Of a stretch of 64,000 nt of DNA, positions 54,008 to 63,919 are shown in pieces. The stretch lies in the NCBI RefSeq assembly GCF_009498735.1, contig NZ_ML762428.1, positions 98,374 through 162,373 of the forward strand. Direction: 5' to 3'. Source of the stretch: Gracilibacillus oryzae (GTDB lineage: Bacteria; Bacillota; Bacilli; Bacillales; Amphibacillaceae). Under the pieces are notes generated by a model. That model saw nothing but the letters and a program-made list of their open reading frames with translations, did not search any database and was not told the DNA's origin. A program made the position numbers and the translations under genes. The first letter of the stretch is position 1. Every line of letters begins with the position of its first letter.

Positions 54008-54928
54008 TTATCTATCCGTAATTTTATTTTCCATAAAACCGATTTCTTCAATTTCCACTTTAACAATATCACCATCTTGCAGGAATTGCGGCGGATCCAT
54101 TGCCAATCCCACTCCATCTGCTGTTCCTGTCAAAATGATATCACCTGGATTTAATGTGATTAATTCTGAGATAAAGCTGATTAGAAAAGGAATATCAAAT
54201 ATTAAATGTTTGGTATTGGACGATTGTCTTACTTCTCCATTCACAGACGACTGGATCTTTAAATTGGCTGGATCGGTCAGTTCATCTTTTGTGACTAACC
54301 ATGGTCCAATTGGTGTGGTATGATCTAACGACTTTCCTTGCAGCCATTGCACCGTTCTTTTTTGCAAATCCCTTGCTGATGTATCATTAGCTATCGTATA
54401 GCCCGCAATATAATCATATACATCTTCCTTTTTGACATTGGATGCTTTTTTCCCTATAACAACAGCTAACTCTACTTCATAGTCCAGTTTTTTTGTTGCA
54501 TTTATTTTATGAATATCATCTTCCGGTCCAATTAATGCATTGGTAAATTTGGAAAACAAAACAGGAAACTCTGGAGGTTCACTCCCCATCTCCTTAATAT
54601 GATCTGCGTAATTGATGCCAGTACAGATTATCTTGGAAGGATTAGGAACAGGTGTCTCCAAGATGACATCCTCTCTCTTATATTGGGTTTGCGGCTGATG
54701 GTTTTGAATATATGTGTATACTTTCTCTGCGGTTTTAATACTTGATGGGGCTTGTGCATAAAATGTTTCCGGATCATGTGGCGGTGGACAAACGCTTTCT
54801 TGTGAGTCGTCATTTTCGATCATTTGTTTAAATGCTTGTTCCAGATCTACCACATTGTTATGTAACATCATTCCGATACGATTTGGAGCAAAGTCATATT
54901 TTAACTTATAATTTACCAGTTTCAACAT
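54008..54928 (-). CDS. Fumarylacetoacetate hydrolase family protein
   Basis: 306-residue FAH-superfamily enzyme. The metal-binding Glu residues are in DYEVELAVVIGKKA, and KIICTGINYADHIKEMG, PVLFSKFTNALIGPED and LTGTADGVGLA are family segments. Members cleave or isomerise diketo acids, e.g. in aromatic, fucose or rhamnose breakdown. Substrate cannot be fixed; a link to deoxy-ketoacid metabolism of the nearby sugar pathways is possible but unsupported. Strong AGGAGG ribosome site. It stands alone between argC and a NarK-like gene. Confidence 0.88.
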   Translation of the reverse strand: MLKLVNYKLKYDFAPNRIGMMLHNNVVDLEQAFKQMIENDDSQESVCPPPHDPETFYAQAPSSIKTAEKVYTYIQNHQPQTQYKREDVILETPVPNPSKIICTGINYADHIKEMGSEPPEFPVLFSKFTNALIGPEDDIHKINATKKLDYEVELAVVIGKKASNVKKEDVYDYIAGYTIANDTSARDLQKRTVQWLQGKSLDHTTPIGPWLVTKDELTDPANLKIQSSVNGEVRQSSNTKHLIFDIPFLISFISELITLNPGDIILTGTADGVGLAMDPPQFLQDGDIVKVEIEEIGFMENKITDR

Positions 54929-55018
54929 TAATCCCTCCTGACATTTCCTTTATTTTAGCATGCAATTGGTATAAAGAGAAAACTTTTCATTCCATACCAG
55001 CTACTCTGTTCGAGGTTG

Positions 55019-55124
55019 TTCAAAAAGTCCGGTAAAAATGACAACGTGCTGGTTTGGTTCTCCGCTGCTCAAACCGGTACTGCCTTGAACTCCTTGGTCA
55101 TATTATCCTTTTTAAATATGCACT
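55019..55124. repeat. TTCAAAAAGTC-ended repeat, diverged copy
   Basis: Begins with TTCAAAAAGTCCGGTAAAAA. Its far end CCTTTTTAAATATGCACT resembles the GACTTTTTGAACACGCACTT end of the other copies. An internal hairpin pairs GGTTTG (55051-55056) with CAAACC (55070-55075). It fills most of the 316-base gap before the NarK-like gene. Confidence 0.65.
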
Positions 55125-55244
55125 GTCAGGAAGCCATTCCCAAAAAAATCTGTTAATGAATCTAACAACATATCAGACGAGGACTGAAAAACATGTAAAA
55201 ATAATACTAAATTTAAACATTGAATCTTTTAGGGAGTGTATCAA

Positions 55245-56765
55245 ATGACGATTGCAGATTTATTTAAATTTAAAAGTGAACGGATTAAAGTATTACATTT
55301 TACATGGTTTGCCTTTTTCGTGGCCTTCTTTGCATGGTTCAGTATGGCACCGTTAGCTACAAAAATGATGGCTGATATGGATTGGTTAACTTCCCAGCAT
55401 ATTGCGGCACTTGGGATTTGTAACGTTGTACTAACCATTCCCGCCCGAATAATTATTGGGCAGCTGCTTGATAAGTTCGGCCCAAGAGTAGTGTATTCCG
55501 GACTCTTAATTACTATGTCGGTACCAGCAATAATTTTTGCATTTGGGGATAACTGGGCACAGCTTATGGTTTCACGCTTAGTGTTAGGGAGTATTGGTGC
55601 AAGTTTTGTTATCGGTATACGTATGGTTGCTGAATGGTTCCCGCCGAAAAATGTCGGTTTTGCTGAAGGTATCTATGGCGGCTGGGGGAACTTCGGATCT
55701 GCAGCAGCCGCGATGCTACTGCCATGGTTTGCCTTAACAATGTTTGGCGGAGATAATGGTTATCGCTATGCTCTTGCTTTTACTGGTGTGATTTGTTTTA
55801 TTTACGGGATCATTTATTATATCTGTGTTCGTGATACACCGGAAGGGAAAACACTGGTTAAACCAAAAAAAGCTGCAGCACTTGAAGTAAGCAGCTGGGG
55901 AGATATGGTTCAGCTCATTCTCTGGACCATTCCACTTGGCGGTGCGGTTGCAGTCAGTGCATGGCGGTTAGAAGGATTAGGATTTATCTCAATGGAAGTA
56001 TTGTACATTATATATGCTGTGATCGTGATAATCTTAATTTATCAAATTTATGCTATTTTAAAAGTTAATGTGCCAATATTAAAAGAAGGTGTTCCAGAAC
56101 AAGATAAATATAAATTCAAAAATGTAGCGGCATTAAACAGTACCTATTTTGCTAATTTTGGCGCAGAACTTGCGATCATTTCCATGCTGCCGATGTTTTT
56201 CCAATTAACATTCTCCTTATCTCCAGCTCAGGCAGGGTTAATTGCATCATCATTCGCCTTTGTCAATTTAGTTGCAAGACCACTGGGCGGCGTTCTATCT
56301 GACAGAATGGGCAGCAGAAGGAATGTCATGCTTGTCTATATGATCGGTATTTCCGTCGGCCTTGTCCTGATGGGGTTAATGAATTCCAACTGGCCATTGA
56401 TTCTGGCAGTTGCAATTACCGTTCTTACTTCTATGTTTATTCAGGGTGCTGAAGGAGCGACATTTGCTGTTATCCCAATGATCAAAAAGCGTGTAACGGG
56501 GCAAATTGCCGGCATGTCGGGAGCATATGGAAATGTTGGTTCTACGATTTATTTAACTTTGTTTACTTTTGTGAATCCTCAGCAATTTTTCTTTATTCTA
56601 GCAGGTGGTGCTTTCGTAAGCTTTGTGATCTGCTATTTTATGTTAGAGGAACCGAAGAACTCTTTTGGGGAAGATTATTATTTAACGGATGAAGAGTTAG
56701 AGCAGCAGAATAATACAGCAACAGAGACTGGATTCAAAAAGCAAGTTGTTTTAAAAAAGTTTTAA
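55245..56765 (+). CDS. NarK/NasA-type nitrate/nitrite transporter
   Basis: About 506 residues, 12 membrane segments, nitrate/nitrite porter branch of the MFS. Signature regions: FAWFSMAPLATKMMADMDWL, GGWGNFGSAAAAMLLPWF (first nitrate signature), and GMSGAYGNVGSTIYLTLFTF (second nitrate signature). The start is ATG at 55245, nine bases after AGGGAG; a GTG at 55236 is less likely. No nitrate reductase genes lie nearby. Ends at a near-perfect terminator. Confidence 0.92.
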   Translation: MTIADLFKFKSERIKVLHFTWFAFFVAFFAWFSMAPLATKMMADMDWLTSQHIAALGICNVVLTIPARIIIGQLLDKFGPRVVYSGLLITMSVPAIIFAFGDNWAQLMVSRLVLGSIGASFVIGIRMVAEWFPPKNVGFAEGIYGGWGNFGSAAAAMLLPWFALTMFGGDNGYRYALAFTGVICFIYGIIYYICVRDTPEGKTLVKPKKAAALEVSSWGDMVQLILWTIPLGGAVAVSAWRLEGLGFISMEVLYIIYAVIVIILIYQIYAILKVNVPILKEGVPEQDKYKFKNVAALNSTYFANFGAELAIISMLPMFFQLTFSLSPAQAGLIASSFAFVNLVARPLGGVLSDRMGSRRNVMLVYMIGISVGLVLMGLMNSNWPLILAVAITVLTSMFIQGAEGATFAVIPMIKKRVTGQIAGMSGAYGNVGSTIYLTLFTFVNPQQFFFILAGGAFVSFVICYFMLEEPKNSFGEDYYLTDEELEQQNNTATETGFKKQVVLKKF

Positions 56766-56776
56766 ATATTAGATGG

Positions 56777-56807
56777 AGCCCAACAAAGTGGTTGGGCTTT
56801 TTTTTTT
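56777..56807 (+). terminator. Terminator of the NarK-like gene
   Basis: AGCCCAAC, a 6-base loop and GTTGGGCT, then a run of nine T. Confidence 0.95.
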
Positions 56808-56862
56808 GGAAAAATTGCTCTGAAAAGACTCTTTTTCATCCTTTTACAGGATTAGGAAATTG

Positions 56863-57216
56863 GTGAATGCCTTCGCTCTCTCTCCGTCTGCCTCTCACGG
56901 CATTCAGAGCAGCGGTGAATTCCTTCGCTCTCTCTCCGCCTGACTCTCATGGCATTCAGAGCACCTGTGAATGCCTTCGCTCTCTTTCCGCCTGATTCTC
57001 ATGGCATTCAGAGTACCTGTGAATGCCTTCGCTCTCTTTCCGCCTGATTCCCTTGGCATTCAGAACAGCAGTGAATACCTTGGCTCTCTTTCCGCCTGAC
57101 TTTCATGGCATTCAGAGCAGCGGTGAATGCCTTCGCTCTCTTTCCGCCTGACTCCCACGGCATTCAGAGCAGCGGTGAATGCCTTCGCTCTCTTTCCGCC
57201 TGCCCCTCACGGCATT
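56863..57216. repeat. Seven-copy 52-bp tandem repeat (minisatellite)
   Basis: Units begin with GTGAATNCC at exactly 56863, 56915, 56967, 57019, 57071, 57123 and 57175; the last is cut after 42 bases. Each unit reads GTGAATGCCTTCGCTCTC, then TTTCCGCCTGACTC, then GGCATTCAGAGC, so most carry an inverted pair TGAATGCC / GGCATTCA. The array is far richer in GC than its flanks, pyrimidine-heavy on the plus strand, and lies between two convergent terminators. Nothing else is seen in 56808-57338. Confidence 0.95.
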
Positions 57217-57338
57217 TTGTAACTTCTTTATAGATTAAACACATTAGAACAACTCGCATTGCTTGTCATTTAACGAATTTTTCTTATAATTAAAATTTCT
57301 ACCAAATCCCTCACAGAACTCCTCTACTCCTATCGTCC

Positions 57339-57375
57339 AAAAAAAAGAAGGCTGCCCATACTCAGAGCAACCTTC
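57339..57375 (-). terminator. Terminator of the amino-acid ABC operon
   Basis: Minus strand GAAGGTTGC, a loop and GCAGCCTTC are followed by eight T. Confidence 0.85.
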
Positions 57376-57412
57376 CCCATTATCCTATTCATCTTAAAAT
57401 TCAACAAGCGAT

Positions 57413-58135
57413 CTACAGCACCTTACTCAAAAACGCCTGTGTCCGTTCATGCTGCGGATTCTGGAAAATACTTTTCGGATCATTTTCTTCCACTACATAG
57501 CCTTGATCCATAAAAATCACACGGTCGCCCACTTCACGAGCAAAGCCCATCTCATGTGTGACAACAACCATTGTCATTCCTTCTTCTGCCAGTTGCTTCA
57601 TTACTTCCAACACTTCGCCAACCATTTCCGGATCTAATGCGGAGGTTGGTTCATCAAACAGCATAACTTTTGGTTCCATCCCTAATGCACGAGCAATGGC
57701 AACCCTTTGTTTCTGACCGCCAGATAATGAATCAGGGTAAGCCCCAGCCTTATCCTCCAGGCCTACTTTCGCCAGCAATTCCATCGCTTTTTTCTCTGCA
57801 TCTTTTTTGTTCCACTTTCTTACTGTAATCATCGGTAATGTAATGTTCTGCAAAACCGTCTTATGTGGAAAAAGATTAAATTGCTGGAACACCATCCCAA
57901 CTTCTGCACGTAATTTATTGATATCGACTTTTTTATCTGTCAGTACTTTTCCATCAATCTCCACTGTTCCCTCTGTGATTGATTCAATTAGATTTAAACA
58001 ACGAAGAAAGGTTGATTTCCCTGACCCAGAAGGGCCAATAACAACAACAACCTCTTTCTGTTTAATTTCGACATTGATATCTTTTAAAACTTCTAATTCA
58101 CCAAAGGTTTTCTTTAAATGTTTAACAGAGATCAT
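57413..58135 (-). CDS. Polar amino-acid ABC transporter ATPase (GlnQ/ArtR type)
   Basis: 240-residue ABC ATPase of the polar amino-acid uptake family. Walker [10 protein letters not shown] (about residue 33), Q-loop [12 protein letters not shown], signature LSGGQKQR, Walker [17 protein letters not shown] and the switch His in VVVTHEM are all intact. It overlaps the permease gene by four bases. The substrate (glutamine, arginine or cystine) cannot be decided. Confidence 0.95.
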   Translation of the reverse strand: MISVKHLKKTFGELEVLKDINVEIKQKEVVVVIGPSGSGKSTFLRCLNLIESITEGTVEIDGKVLTDKKVDINKLRAEVGMVFQQFNLFPHKTVLQNITLPMITVRKWNKKDAEKKAMELLAKVGLEDKAGAYPDSLSGGQKQRVAIARALGMEPKVMLFDEPTSALDPEMVGEVLEVMKQLAEEGMTMVVVTHEMGFAREVGDRVIFMDQGYVVEENDPKSIFQNPQHERTQAFLSKVL

Positions 58136-58788
58136 TTGACATCAAACCTTCTTTCCAAATAATTAAGTAAATAGGTCAATGAAAGGGTAAGAATTAAATA
58201 GGCGACTGCCACTGTTAAATACGGCTCCCATACACGGTAATACTGACCGGCCGCAGCTCTTCCCCAATACAGCAATTCTGGTGCTGCAATCATTGCACCA
58301 AGTGATGAATCTTTTAATAAAACGATAAATTCATTGCCAAGCGGCGGGATCGAACGTTTGAATGCTTGTGGCAATAGCACATAACGCATGACCTGGAACT
58401 TATTCATTCCTAACGAATGAGCTGCCTCTGCCTGCCCCTTATCTATTGATTGTAACCCGGCACGGAAAATTTCTGCAACATATGCAGAAGAATTCAGTGA
58501 TAAAGTCACCAGAACCGAAGTAACTGCTGTTGTATCACCTAAGACTGTTGGCAATACAGCATAATGGAATAAAAATAGCTGCACAAGTAATGGTGTTCCT
58601 CTTAGAAAATTAATGTACCATACAAAAGGAATACGAATAATTGCATGCTTTGACATTTTACCAAGTGCAATAAAAAAACCTAAAACACATCCGACTAACA
58701 CACCAACGACTGACATTACTATTGTTAACAGCATACCTTCCAAGAAAAAAGGCATATATTCTGCAATAATATCAAATCTAAAATCCAT
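58132..58788 (-). CDS. Polar amino-acid ABC transporter permease
   Basis: 218-residue His/Glu/Gln/Arg/opine-family permease with five or so membrane segments. [20 protein letters not shown] and [24 protein letters not shown] are the family hallmarks, the latter contacting the ATPase. Single permease gene, so the channel is probably a homodimer. Ribosome site AAAGGAG. Confidence 0.95.
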   Translation of the reverse strand: MDFRFDIIAEYMPFFLEGMLLTIVMSVVGVLVGCVLGFFIALGKMSKHAIIRIPFVWYINFLRGTPLLVQLFLFHYAVLPTVLGDTTAVTSVLVTLSLNSSAYVAEIFRAGLQSIDKGQAEAAHSLGMNKFQVMRYVLLPQAFKRSIPPLGNEFIVLLKDSSLGAMIAAPELLYWGRAAAGQYYRVWEPYLTVAVAYLILTLSLTYLLNYLERRFDVK

Positions 58789-58849
58789 CTGTTTAACTCC
58801 TTTCTATATCTTATACTTTGCTTTTTGATTCCCGAATTTATACACAGCA

Positions 58850-58886
58850 AAACAAACAGAAAAGCGCAACGAGAAACCGCTACGCT
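58850..58886 (-). terminator. Attenuator-like stem-loop between binding protein and permease genes
   Basis: Minus strand AGCGTAGCG pairs with CGTTGCGCT (two wobble pairs) and is followed by TTTCTGTTTGTTTTG. It may reduce permease and ATPase mRNA relative to the binding protein. Confidence 0.6.
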
Positions 58887-58901
58887 CACACACAACTTTC
58901 T

Positions 58902-59705
58902 TTATTGTAATGCTTCAATATTTGGCTCTTCACCAAACCATTTTTCATATAATTCTGCATATGTGCCATTGTCGATTAATGTTTTTAGTGCTGAATTGAT
59001 GTCCTCTGTAACTTCACTGTCTTTAGGGAACATAATTCCATAAAATTCAGATTCGAATGTATCTGTATCCTCGATCATTTCCACCTTAGCATCAGGATTA
59101 TTTTTCACATATTCACTTGCAACAACATTATCCGTTACAACAGCATCAACATCACCAGATTGTAATGACATAAACGCTAATGTATTTGCTTCGTATTTAG
59201 AGATATTCGGATGGTTAGTTCCCAGAATCTTTTCGGCAGCTTCTGCACCTGTTGTACCTGACTGCACACCGACTTTGAGATCTTTAATGTCTTCCCCACT
59301 TGTAATATTCTCACCTTCACGGAAAACTATTTTGTGTGTTGATTCAAAATAAGGAGAAGAGAAATCATATGTTTGTTTACGATCATCGTTAATTGTGATT
59401 CCTGCAATCGCAAGATCTGCTTCACCGTTCTGAACAGCTGCCAGCATTGATTCCCAGCCTACATTTTTGATATCATAATTGTAGCCTGCCTCATTCATTA
59501 CCGCATCGATCAACTCGATGTCAAAACCAGCTAATTCCCCTTTATCCAAGTAAGAAAAAGGCATGAATCCTGATTCTGTTACGACAGATAATGTTCCTTT
59601 GCTGTTTTCACTGCCTTGCGTATTCTCACCATCTGACCCAGTTCCACACGCAGCCAATAATGCCACAAGCAAAACAGCAGCAATTTTCAATATATTTTTA
59701 TACAT
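58902..59705 (-). CDS. Polar amino-acid binding lipoprotein
   Basis: 267-residue cluster-3 solute-binding lipoprotein: signal KIAAVLLVALLAACGTG with lipobox LAAC; a short Ser/Asn/Glu linker; then GFMPFSYLDKGELAGFDIELIDAV, the amino-acid-binding signature, and DLAIAGITINDDRKQTYDFS. First gene of the importer operon, 113 bases before the permease with a stem-loop between. Ribosome site TGGAGTGA. Confidence 0.94.
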   Translation of the reverse strand: MYKNILKIAAVLLVALLAACGTGSDGENTQGSENSKGTLSVVTESGFMPFSYLDKGELAGFDIELIDAVMNEAGYNYDIKNVGWESMLAAVQNGEADLAIAGITINDDRKQTYDFSSPYFESTHKIVFREGENITSGEDIKDLKVGVQSGTTGAEAAEKILGTNHPNISKYEANTLAFMSLQSGDVDAVVTDNVVASEYVKNNPDAKVEMIEDTDTFESEFYGIMFPKDSEVTEDINSALKTLIDNGTYAELYEKWFGEEPNIEALQ

Positions 59706-59848
59706 AAATATTCACTCCATTTGTTATTTATACAATTAATATTTTTTATAATAAAGCATATTTATACAGAAAACAATAGCTTTTATCAATTTTATTATAT
59801 TTTAATAATTCTGAAAATTCAATAAAATATGAATAAATATACAAGAAA

Positions 59849-59878
59849 ACGGAGAAAGGCGGTTCACCCTCCCCGTTT
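59849..59878 (-). terminator. Terminator of the AEC-MFS pair
   Basis: Minus strand AAACGGGGAGG pairs imperfectly with CCTTTCTCCGTTT, then TCTT. Weaker than the others in the window. Confidence 0.5.
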
Positions 59879-59884
59879 CTAATC

Positions 59885-60790
59885 CTACACTAAAATAAAT
59901 AACAATACTGGTAATGTAACTAAACTCAGGATTGTTGTAATTAATGTAGCACTTGATACAAAATTCGGTCTTGCTCCAAACTGGAGGGCATACATGGTTG
60001 TATTCGCCGCTGTTGGCATTGCTGCTGATAGAATAAGTATATCTTTTACCATCTCATCAATCGGCATCGGTAATGTAATCAAATAGGCAATGATTGGAGC
60101 AATAATCAGGCGAAACAGCACCGATAGCGACAATTTACCAAACTCCAGATCATTTAATTTAATCATCGCAAGCTGCATCCCTAAAACAATCATAATGACC
60201 GGAATCGTGGCGTCTGCCACCATATCAATCGCTGTCATCATTTGCTGATTGATGCCAATGCCACTTACATTTAATATTATCCCTAAAACAGCGCCATATA
60301 TGATCGGTACTCTTATCACATTCCTTAATGGGGAAATACTGATATTTTCACCTGCCTCCCCGCCTTTCGCAGCAACATAAATACCGATTGTACACATGAT
60401 TAATGTTTGTAGAACCATTAATATGATTGCATAATGAAACCCTTCTTCCCCAAACACAAGCAAAACCAGCGGGGTACCATAATTCCCATTATTCATAAAT
60501 ACAGAGGCAAGGATAAATCCACTTTTTTCTGACCCATCCCAGCCGCGGAAATAGCCAACAAGATAGCAAAACAATAAACTTACTAAACACACTGCAAGTA
60601 AAAAACCACCTAAATAAATGTAATCCATATTTAGATCATTTTCGAAAAATGTCCTGAAAGCAAGGACTGGAGACATTAAATAGATCGTAAGGGTTGAGAT
60701 TGATTTAATGTCCATCCGTAGAAATCTTATTCCAATATAACCAATCGCAAAAATGCTGAAGATTGGTATAAGTACCCCAATGAATTGCAA
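59885..60790 (-). CDS. AEC (auxin efflux carrier) family transporter
   Basis: About 301 residues with roughly ten membrane segments. Family feature: FMNNGNYGTPLVLLVFG in the first half and SAAMPTAANTTMYALQFG in the second. Bacterial members move malate, malonate or other organic acids. The frame begins with GTG at 60799, but AGGTGAT points to TTG at 60790. It follows an MFS gene by 17 bases; the two are one transcription unit. Confidence 0.88.
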   Translation of the reverse strand: MQFIGVLIPIFSIFAIGYIGIRFLRMDIKSISTLTIYLMSPVLAFRTFFENDLNMDYIYLGGFLLAVCLVSLLFCYLVGYFRGWDGSEKSGFILASVFMNNGNYGTPLVLLVFGEEGFHYAIILMVLQTLIMCTIGIYVAAKGGEAGENISISPLRNVIRVPIIYGAVLGIILNVSGIGINQQMMTAIDMVADATIPVIMIVLGMQLAMIKLNDLEFGKLSLSVLFRLIIAPIIAYLITLPMPIDEMVKDILILSAAMPTAANTTMYALQFGARPNFVSSATLITTILSLVTLPVLLFILV

Positions 60791-60807
60791 TATTATCACC
60801 TAATTTA

Positions 60808-61959
60808 TTATGATTTCCCATACGGAAAAATATGATAGAGTAAAATTAATACAGAACCAATCGCAGACATCAAGCCCATATAAGTATACAGACTCTCACC
60901 GCCCAAATTGTCCATAATCATTCCACCAAGCAATGAGCCGATGATCCCTGTCACCCCTAAAGCAACCGAAACAAAGACCAAATGACCTGTCGACTGCAAA
61001 TACTTTGGAATAAGGCTTGTTACATAGGAAAATGCCGTCAGATAAAATACGCCATAGGTCAGACCATGTAAAAACTGTAATCCAACAATCAGCACCGGAT
61101 CTGCTAATATTGCATAAAGAAACCAACGAATAGAAAATAGCATCCCTGCTCCAATAATAAAAATTAAAGGATGAAATTTCCGGAACCACTTGCCCGCAGT
61201 AGCAAATACAATAGCTTCACTAGCCACACCCGCAAACCAGGCAAAGCCGACCAATTGCTCTGATCCTCCCAGATTTGCAATATGAATTCCTATAAAACTA
61301 TCATTTGCACGATGCGTCGTCGTAATGAGAATAATTAATCCAAGAAAAATAATAAAGGGTTTCTTTTTTATTAATAAACCCATATCTTTCAACTGAACAG
61401 GACGTGTTTCTACATCAGCATCAACCAAGCGTGTACTTGTTATAAAGGCAGCCCCAGCCAAGACTAAATAAGGCCAGACCATATACTGAATGCCAGTCAA
61501 CGCAAGAATTTGACCGATAATTAAAGAGGATGTCGCAAAACCAATAGAACCCCATGTTCTTATAGCACCAAACGAAACCCCTAACTGATCTGCTCTTCTC
61601 TGTGCTAAACTGTCACCCAGAGCCCCAATTGGAGCTGCAAAAAAGTAATAAGAAGCCCCTAACGTTAATAACAGAGGTAATGTAGCCATCTGCAAAAAGA
61701 ACGTACTGCTGATTAATACCCCGATTAAACATATCATCATAATCCGTTTCACTGATTGAGCTTTGTCACTCATATAGCCCCAGAAAGGCTGAGAGATAAT
61801 GGATGCAAACGGGCCAATTGCCATCACCATACCAATCTCTGTCCCGTCTAATCCTCTAAATTGTAAGTACAAAGGTAAAAAAGTAACAATTACAGTATTT
61901 GCTGCATGGAAATAAAACAACAACATCTTCAAAGGTATCGTTGATTCGCCCTGTGCCAC
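60808..61959 (-). CDS. MFS transporter (YwbF/LacY-like branch)
   Basis: 383-residue MFS protein with 12 membrane segments. Loop motifs WGYMSDKAQSVKRI and SFGAIRTWGSIGFATSS resemble the nucleoside/3-phenylpropionate-like MFS group that includes B. subtilis YwbF. The start is GTG with AAGGGGG seven bases upstream. Substrate unknown. First gene of the pair with the AEC transporter. Confidence 0.88.
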   Translation of the reverse strand: MAQGESTIPLKMLLFYFHAANTVIVTFLPLYLQFRGLDGTEIGMVMAIGPFASIISQPFWGYMSDKAQSVKRIMMICLIGVLISSTFFLQMATLPLLLTLGASYYFFAAPIGALGDSLAQRRADQLGVSFGAIRTWGSIGFATSSLIIGQILALTGIQYMVWPYLVLAGAAFITSTRLVDADVETRPVQLKDMGLLIKKKPFIIFLGLIILITTTHRANDSFIGIHIANLGGSEQLVGFAWFAGVASEAIVFATAGKWFRKFHPLIFIIGAGMLFSIRWFLYAILADPVLIVGLQFLHGLTYGVFYLTAFSYVTSLIPKYLQSTGHLVFVSVALGVTGIIGSLLGGMIMDNLGGESLYTYMGLMSAIGSVLILLYHIFPYGKS

Positions 61960-62070
61960 AAAATGGCCCCCTTCTCTATGGTGTAAAATTATTCCGTAAC
62001 AACTAAAACCTTATTATACGGATTATACACACCAATGAAAAGTGAAATGTTTTTATTAAAAATCATGCTC

Positions 62071-62106
62071 ACAAAAGAAAAAGCCGAACATTTTGTCCGG
62101 CTTCCT
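62071..62106 (-). terminator. Terminator of the CAP-domain gene
   Basis: Minus strand GAAGCCGGAC, a loop and GTTCGGCTT followed by TTTCTTTT. Confidence 0.8.
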
Positions 62107-62108
62107 CA

Positions 62109-62879
62109 TTATTTTTTGATAAACATTTGCGTCCAGTAATCACCATTAGCTTCATAACCAACCCCAATATGAGTAACCGCTGGATCCAGCATGTTTCTTC
62201 TATGTCCTTCACTATTCAGCCAACTTTGCACAACCTGTTCTGCGGATTGCTGGCCTGCAGCTATATTTTCGGAAGCTTTGGTATATTCCACTCCAAAGGT
62301 CTGCATCATATCAAAAGGTGAGCCATATGTTGGCGATGTATGAGAGAAATAATTATTTTGTGCCATATCCTCTGATTTTGTTTGCGCAACACTTGCTAAT
62401 TCTGCATCCAGCTGAAGTGCACCTGCACCATTTTCCTGTCGCGCTTTATTTGTCAGATCTATCACCTGCTGCCTTATTTGATCAAGCTGACCACCATTGT
62501 TACCATCCTGGTTCGGTGTATTTGGTGCCGTTTCTGTTCGATTATTGCCTTGTTGCCCGTCTTGCGGAACTTGCTGCTCATTCCCTTGTCTTAAGTTGTC
62601 TTGTGGTGTTTGCTGCTGAAATTCATTGCGTTCCCGATATTTAAAATTTGGGTCATATGGTCTGTCTTCAAATATATTCTGTTCTCTGCCTGGATTTACA
62701 GGTATTCTAAACCTGCTGTCTTCTTCTAATTGCTGACCAGTGCCTACCTGTTCACCATCATAGCTCACATAATTCGGCTCTATATTCTCACCTTCACGAT
62801 CCTGTAAGGAAGATTGATTACAAGCAACCAAAAACAAACAAAGACAAAATACAGCAATGTGTAAATATTTATTATGCAT
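62109..62879 (-). CDS. CAP/SCP-domain lipoprotein (YkwD-like)
   Basis: About 256 residues. Lipoprotein signal HIAVFCLCLFLVAC, then a long low-complexity Gln/Asn/Pro-rich spacer (about 20-130) and a C-terminal CAP domain (about 135-256) with YFSHTSPTYGSPFDMM, ASENIAAG, HRRNMLDPAVTHIGVG. The cavity His residues are present. Similar proteins (YkwD) sit on the cell surface or spore; role unclear. Start ATG at 62879 with GGAGGT upstream; a frame start at 62894 overlaps that site. Confidence 0.9.
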   Translation of the reverse strand: MHNKYLHIAVFCLCLFLVACNQSSLQDREGENIEPNYVSYDGEQVGTGQQLEEDSRFRIPVNPGREQNIFEDRPYDPNFKYRERNEFQQQTPQDNLRQGNEQQVPQDGQQGNNRTETAPNTPNQDGNNGGQLDQIRQQVIDLTNKARQENGAGALQLDAELASVAQTKSEDMAQNNYFSHTSPTYGSPFDMMQTFGVEYTKASENIAAGQQSAEQVVQSWLNSEGHRRNMLDPAVTHIGVGYEANGDYWTQMFIKK

Positions 62880-62935
62880 TAAGGTTACCTCCATTTATCA
62901 TATGTTCAACCTTACTATGCACAACTTCTTACACA

Positions 62936-63919
62936 TTATTCAAAGTCACTGAGTGTTATTATTTTCCCTTCTTTAATTGATTTTTCAGCTGCCATCGCAA
63001 CTTTAAATGAATGAAATGCATCTTGATATGGAGATAATATAGTTGAGTTGTCATTATTTCTTACTGCTTCAAGAAAAACTTTTGTCTCTTCATAATATGG
63101 GTTGTTCTGAGCTTTAAAATATTCTTTTTTGTCTGCAAAGGCTGCTTCAAAACTTTGCATTTGCCATGTCATAATCCCTTTATCTGTATACGCCTTAATG
63201 CCAACATCCCCGATACCATCCGGGAGTACAGAAGTGTTCGCAACTTGAACAATCACACCACTTTCCATCGTTAAGGTGAAAGACCCGACATCTGCTACCG
63301 AAATGGTGCTGTCCGTTTTTGCATTTGCGTTCTGGGCTTCCTGTGCAAAAACAGATTTTACTTCTCCATAGACAAAACGGATCAGATCAACAAGATGGGT
63401 CGTCTGCTCATTAAATTGCCCTCCTGATAAGTTTTGATCTCTCCACCAGTAGACAGGTGGCATGGAACCCATCCATCCGGCTGTCACCATTCCAGTTCTC
63501 ATCTCACTATTATAGCGCTTCCATTTTTCGATGATATCAGAATATCGGAAGTGATATCCCACTGAAGTCAAGTGGTCTTTCTTTTCCACTAAGTTTTTGA
63601 TTTCTTTCACTGTTTCCATATCTTTACCTAGAGGCTTTTCCACAAAAAAAGGGATTCCTTCGTCAATAAGCAGCTTTTCATAATTCCCATGCCCCATTGG
63701 TGGCACACAAATGTATACAGCATCAGGCCGGTCATCAGAAATCAGCTCTTCCAATGACCCAAAGACTCTCGTTCCCGGATAATTCGAAGCAAGTTCCTCT
63801 GCTTTGCTTTTACTGGAGCCAACAAAACCAACTACCTCTACTTCTTCAAACTTAGATAAGATATCCAGATGATGTTTAGTAAACCATCCAGTTCCCACCA
63901 TTCCAATCTTTATTGCCAT
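62936..63919 (-). CDS. Gfo/Idh/MocA family oxidoreductase
   Basis: 327-residue NAD(P)-dependent sugar or inositol dehydrogenase-like protein. The N-terminal Rossmann motif is GMVGTGWFTKHHLDIL, the catalytic Lys is in FFVEKPLGKD (about residue 96), and the substrate-domain GGQFNEQTTHLVDLIRFVYG supplies a His. Ribosome site AGGTG. Substrate not assignable. The last 81 bases of the window upstream of it show no gene. Confidence 0.9.
   Translation of the reverse strand: MAIKIGMVGTGWFTKHHLDILSKFEEVEVVGFVGSSKSKAEELASNYPGTRVFGSLEELISDDRPDAVYICVPPMGHGNYEKLLIDEGIPFFVEKPLGKDMETVKEIKNLVEKKDHLTSVGYHFRYSDIIEKWKRYNSEMRTGMVTAGWMGSMPPVYWWRDQNLSGGQFNEQTTHLVDLIRFVYGEVKSVFAQEAQNANAKTDSTISVADVGSFTLTMESGVIVQVANTSVLPDGIGDVGIKAYTDKGIMTWQMQSFEAAFADKKEYFKAQNNPYYEETKVFLEAVRNNDNSTILSPYQDAFHSFKVAMAAEKSIKEGKIITLSDFE

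Noticed and set aside
56863..57216. Possible CRISPR array because of regular spacing
   Set aside because: The whole 52-bp unit repeats; there are no unique spacers and no cas genes nearby.
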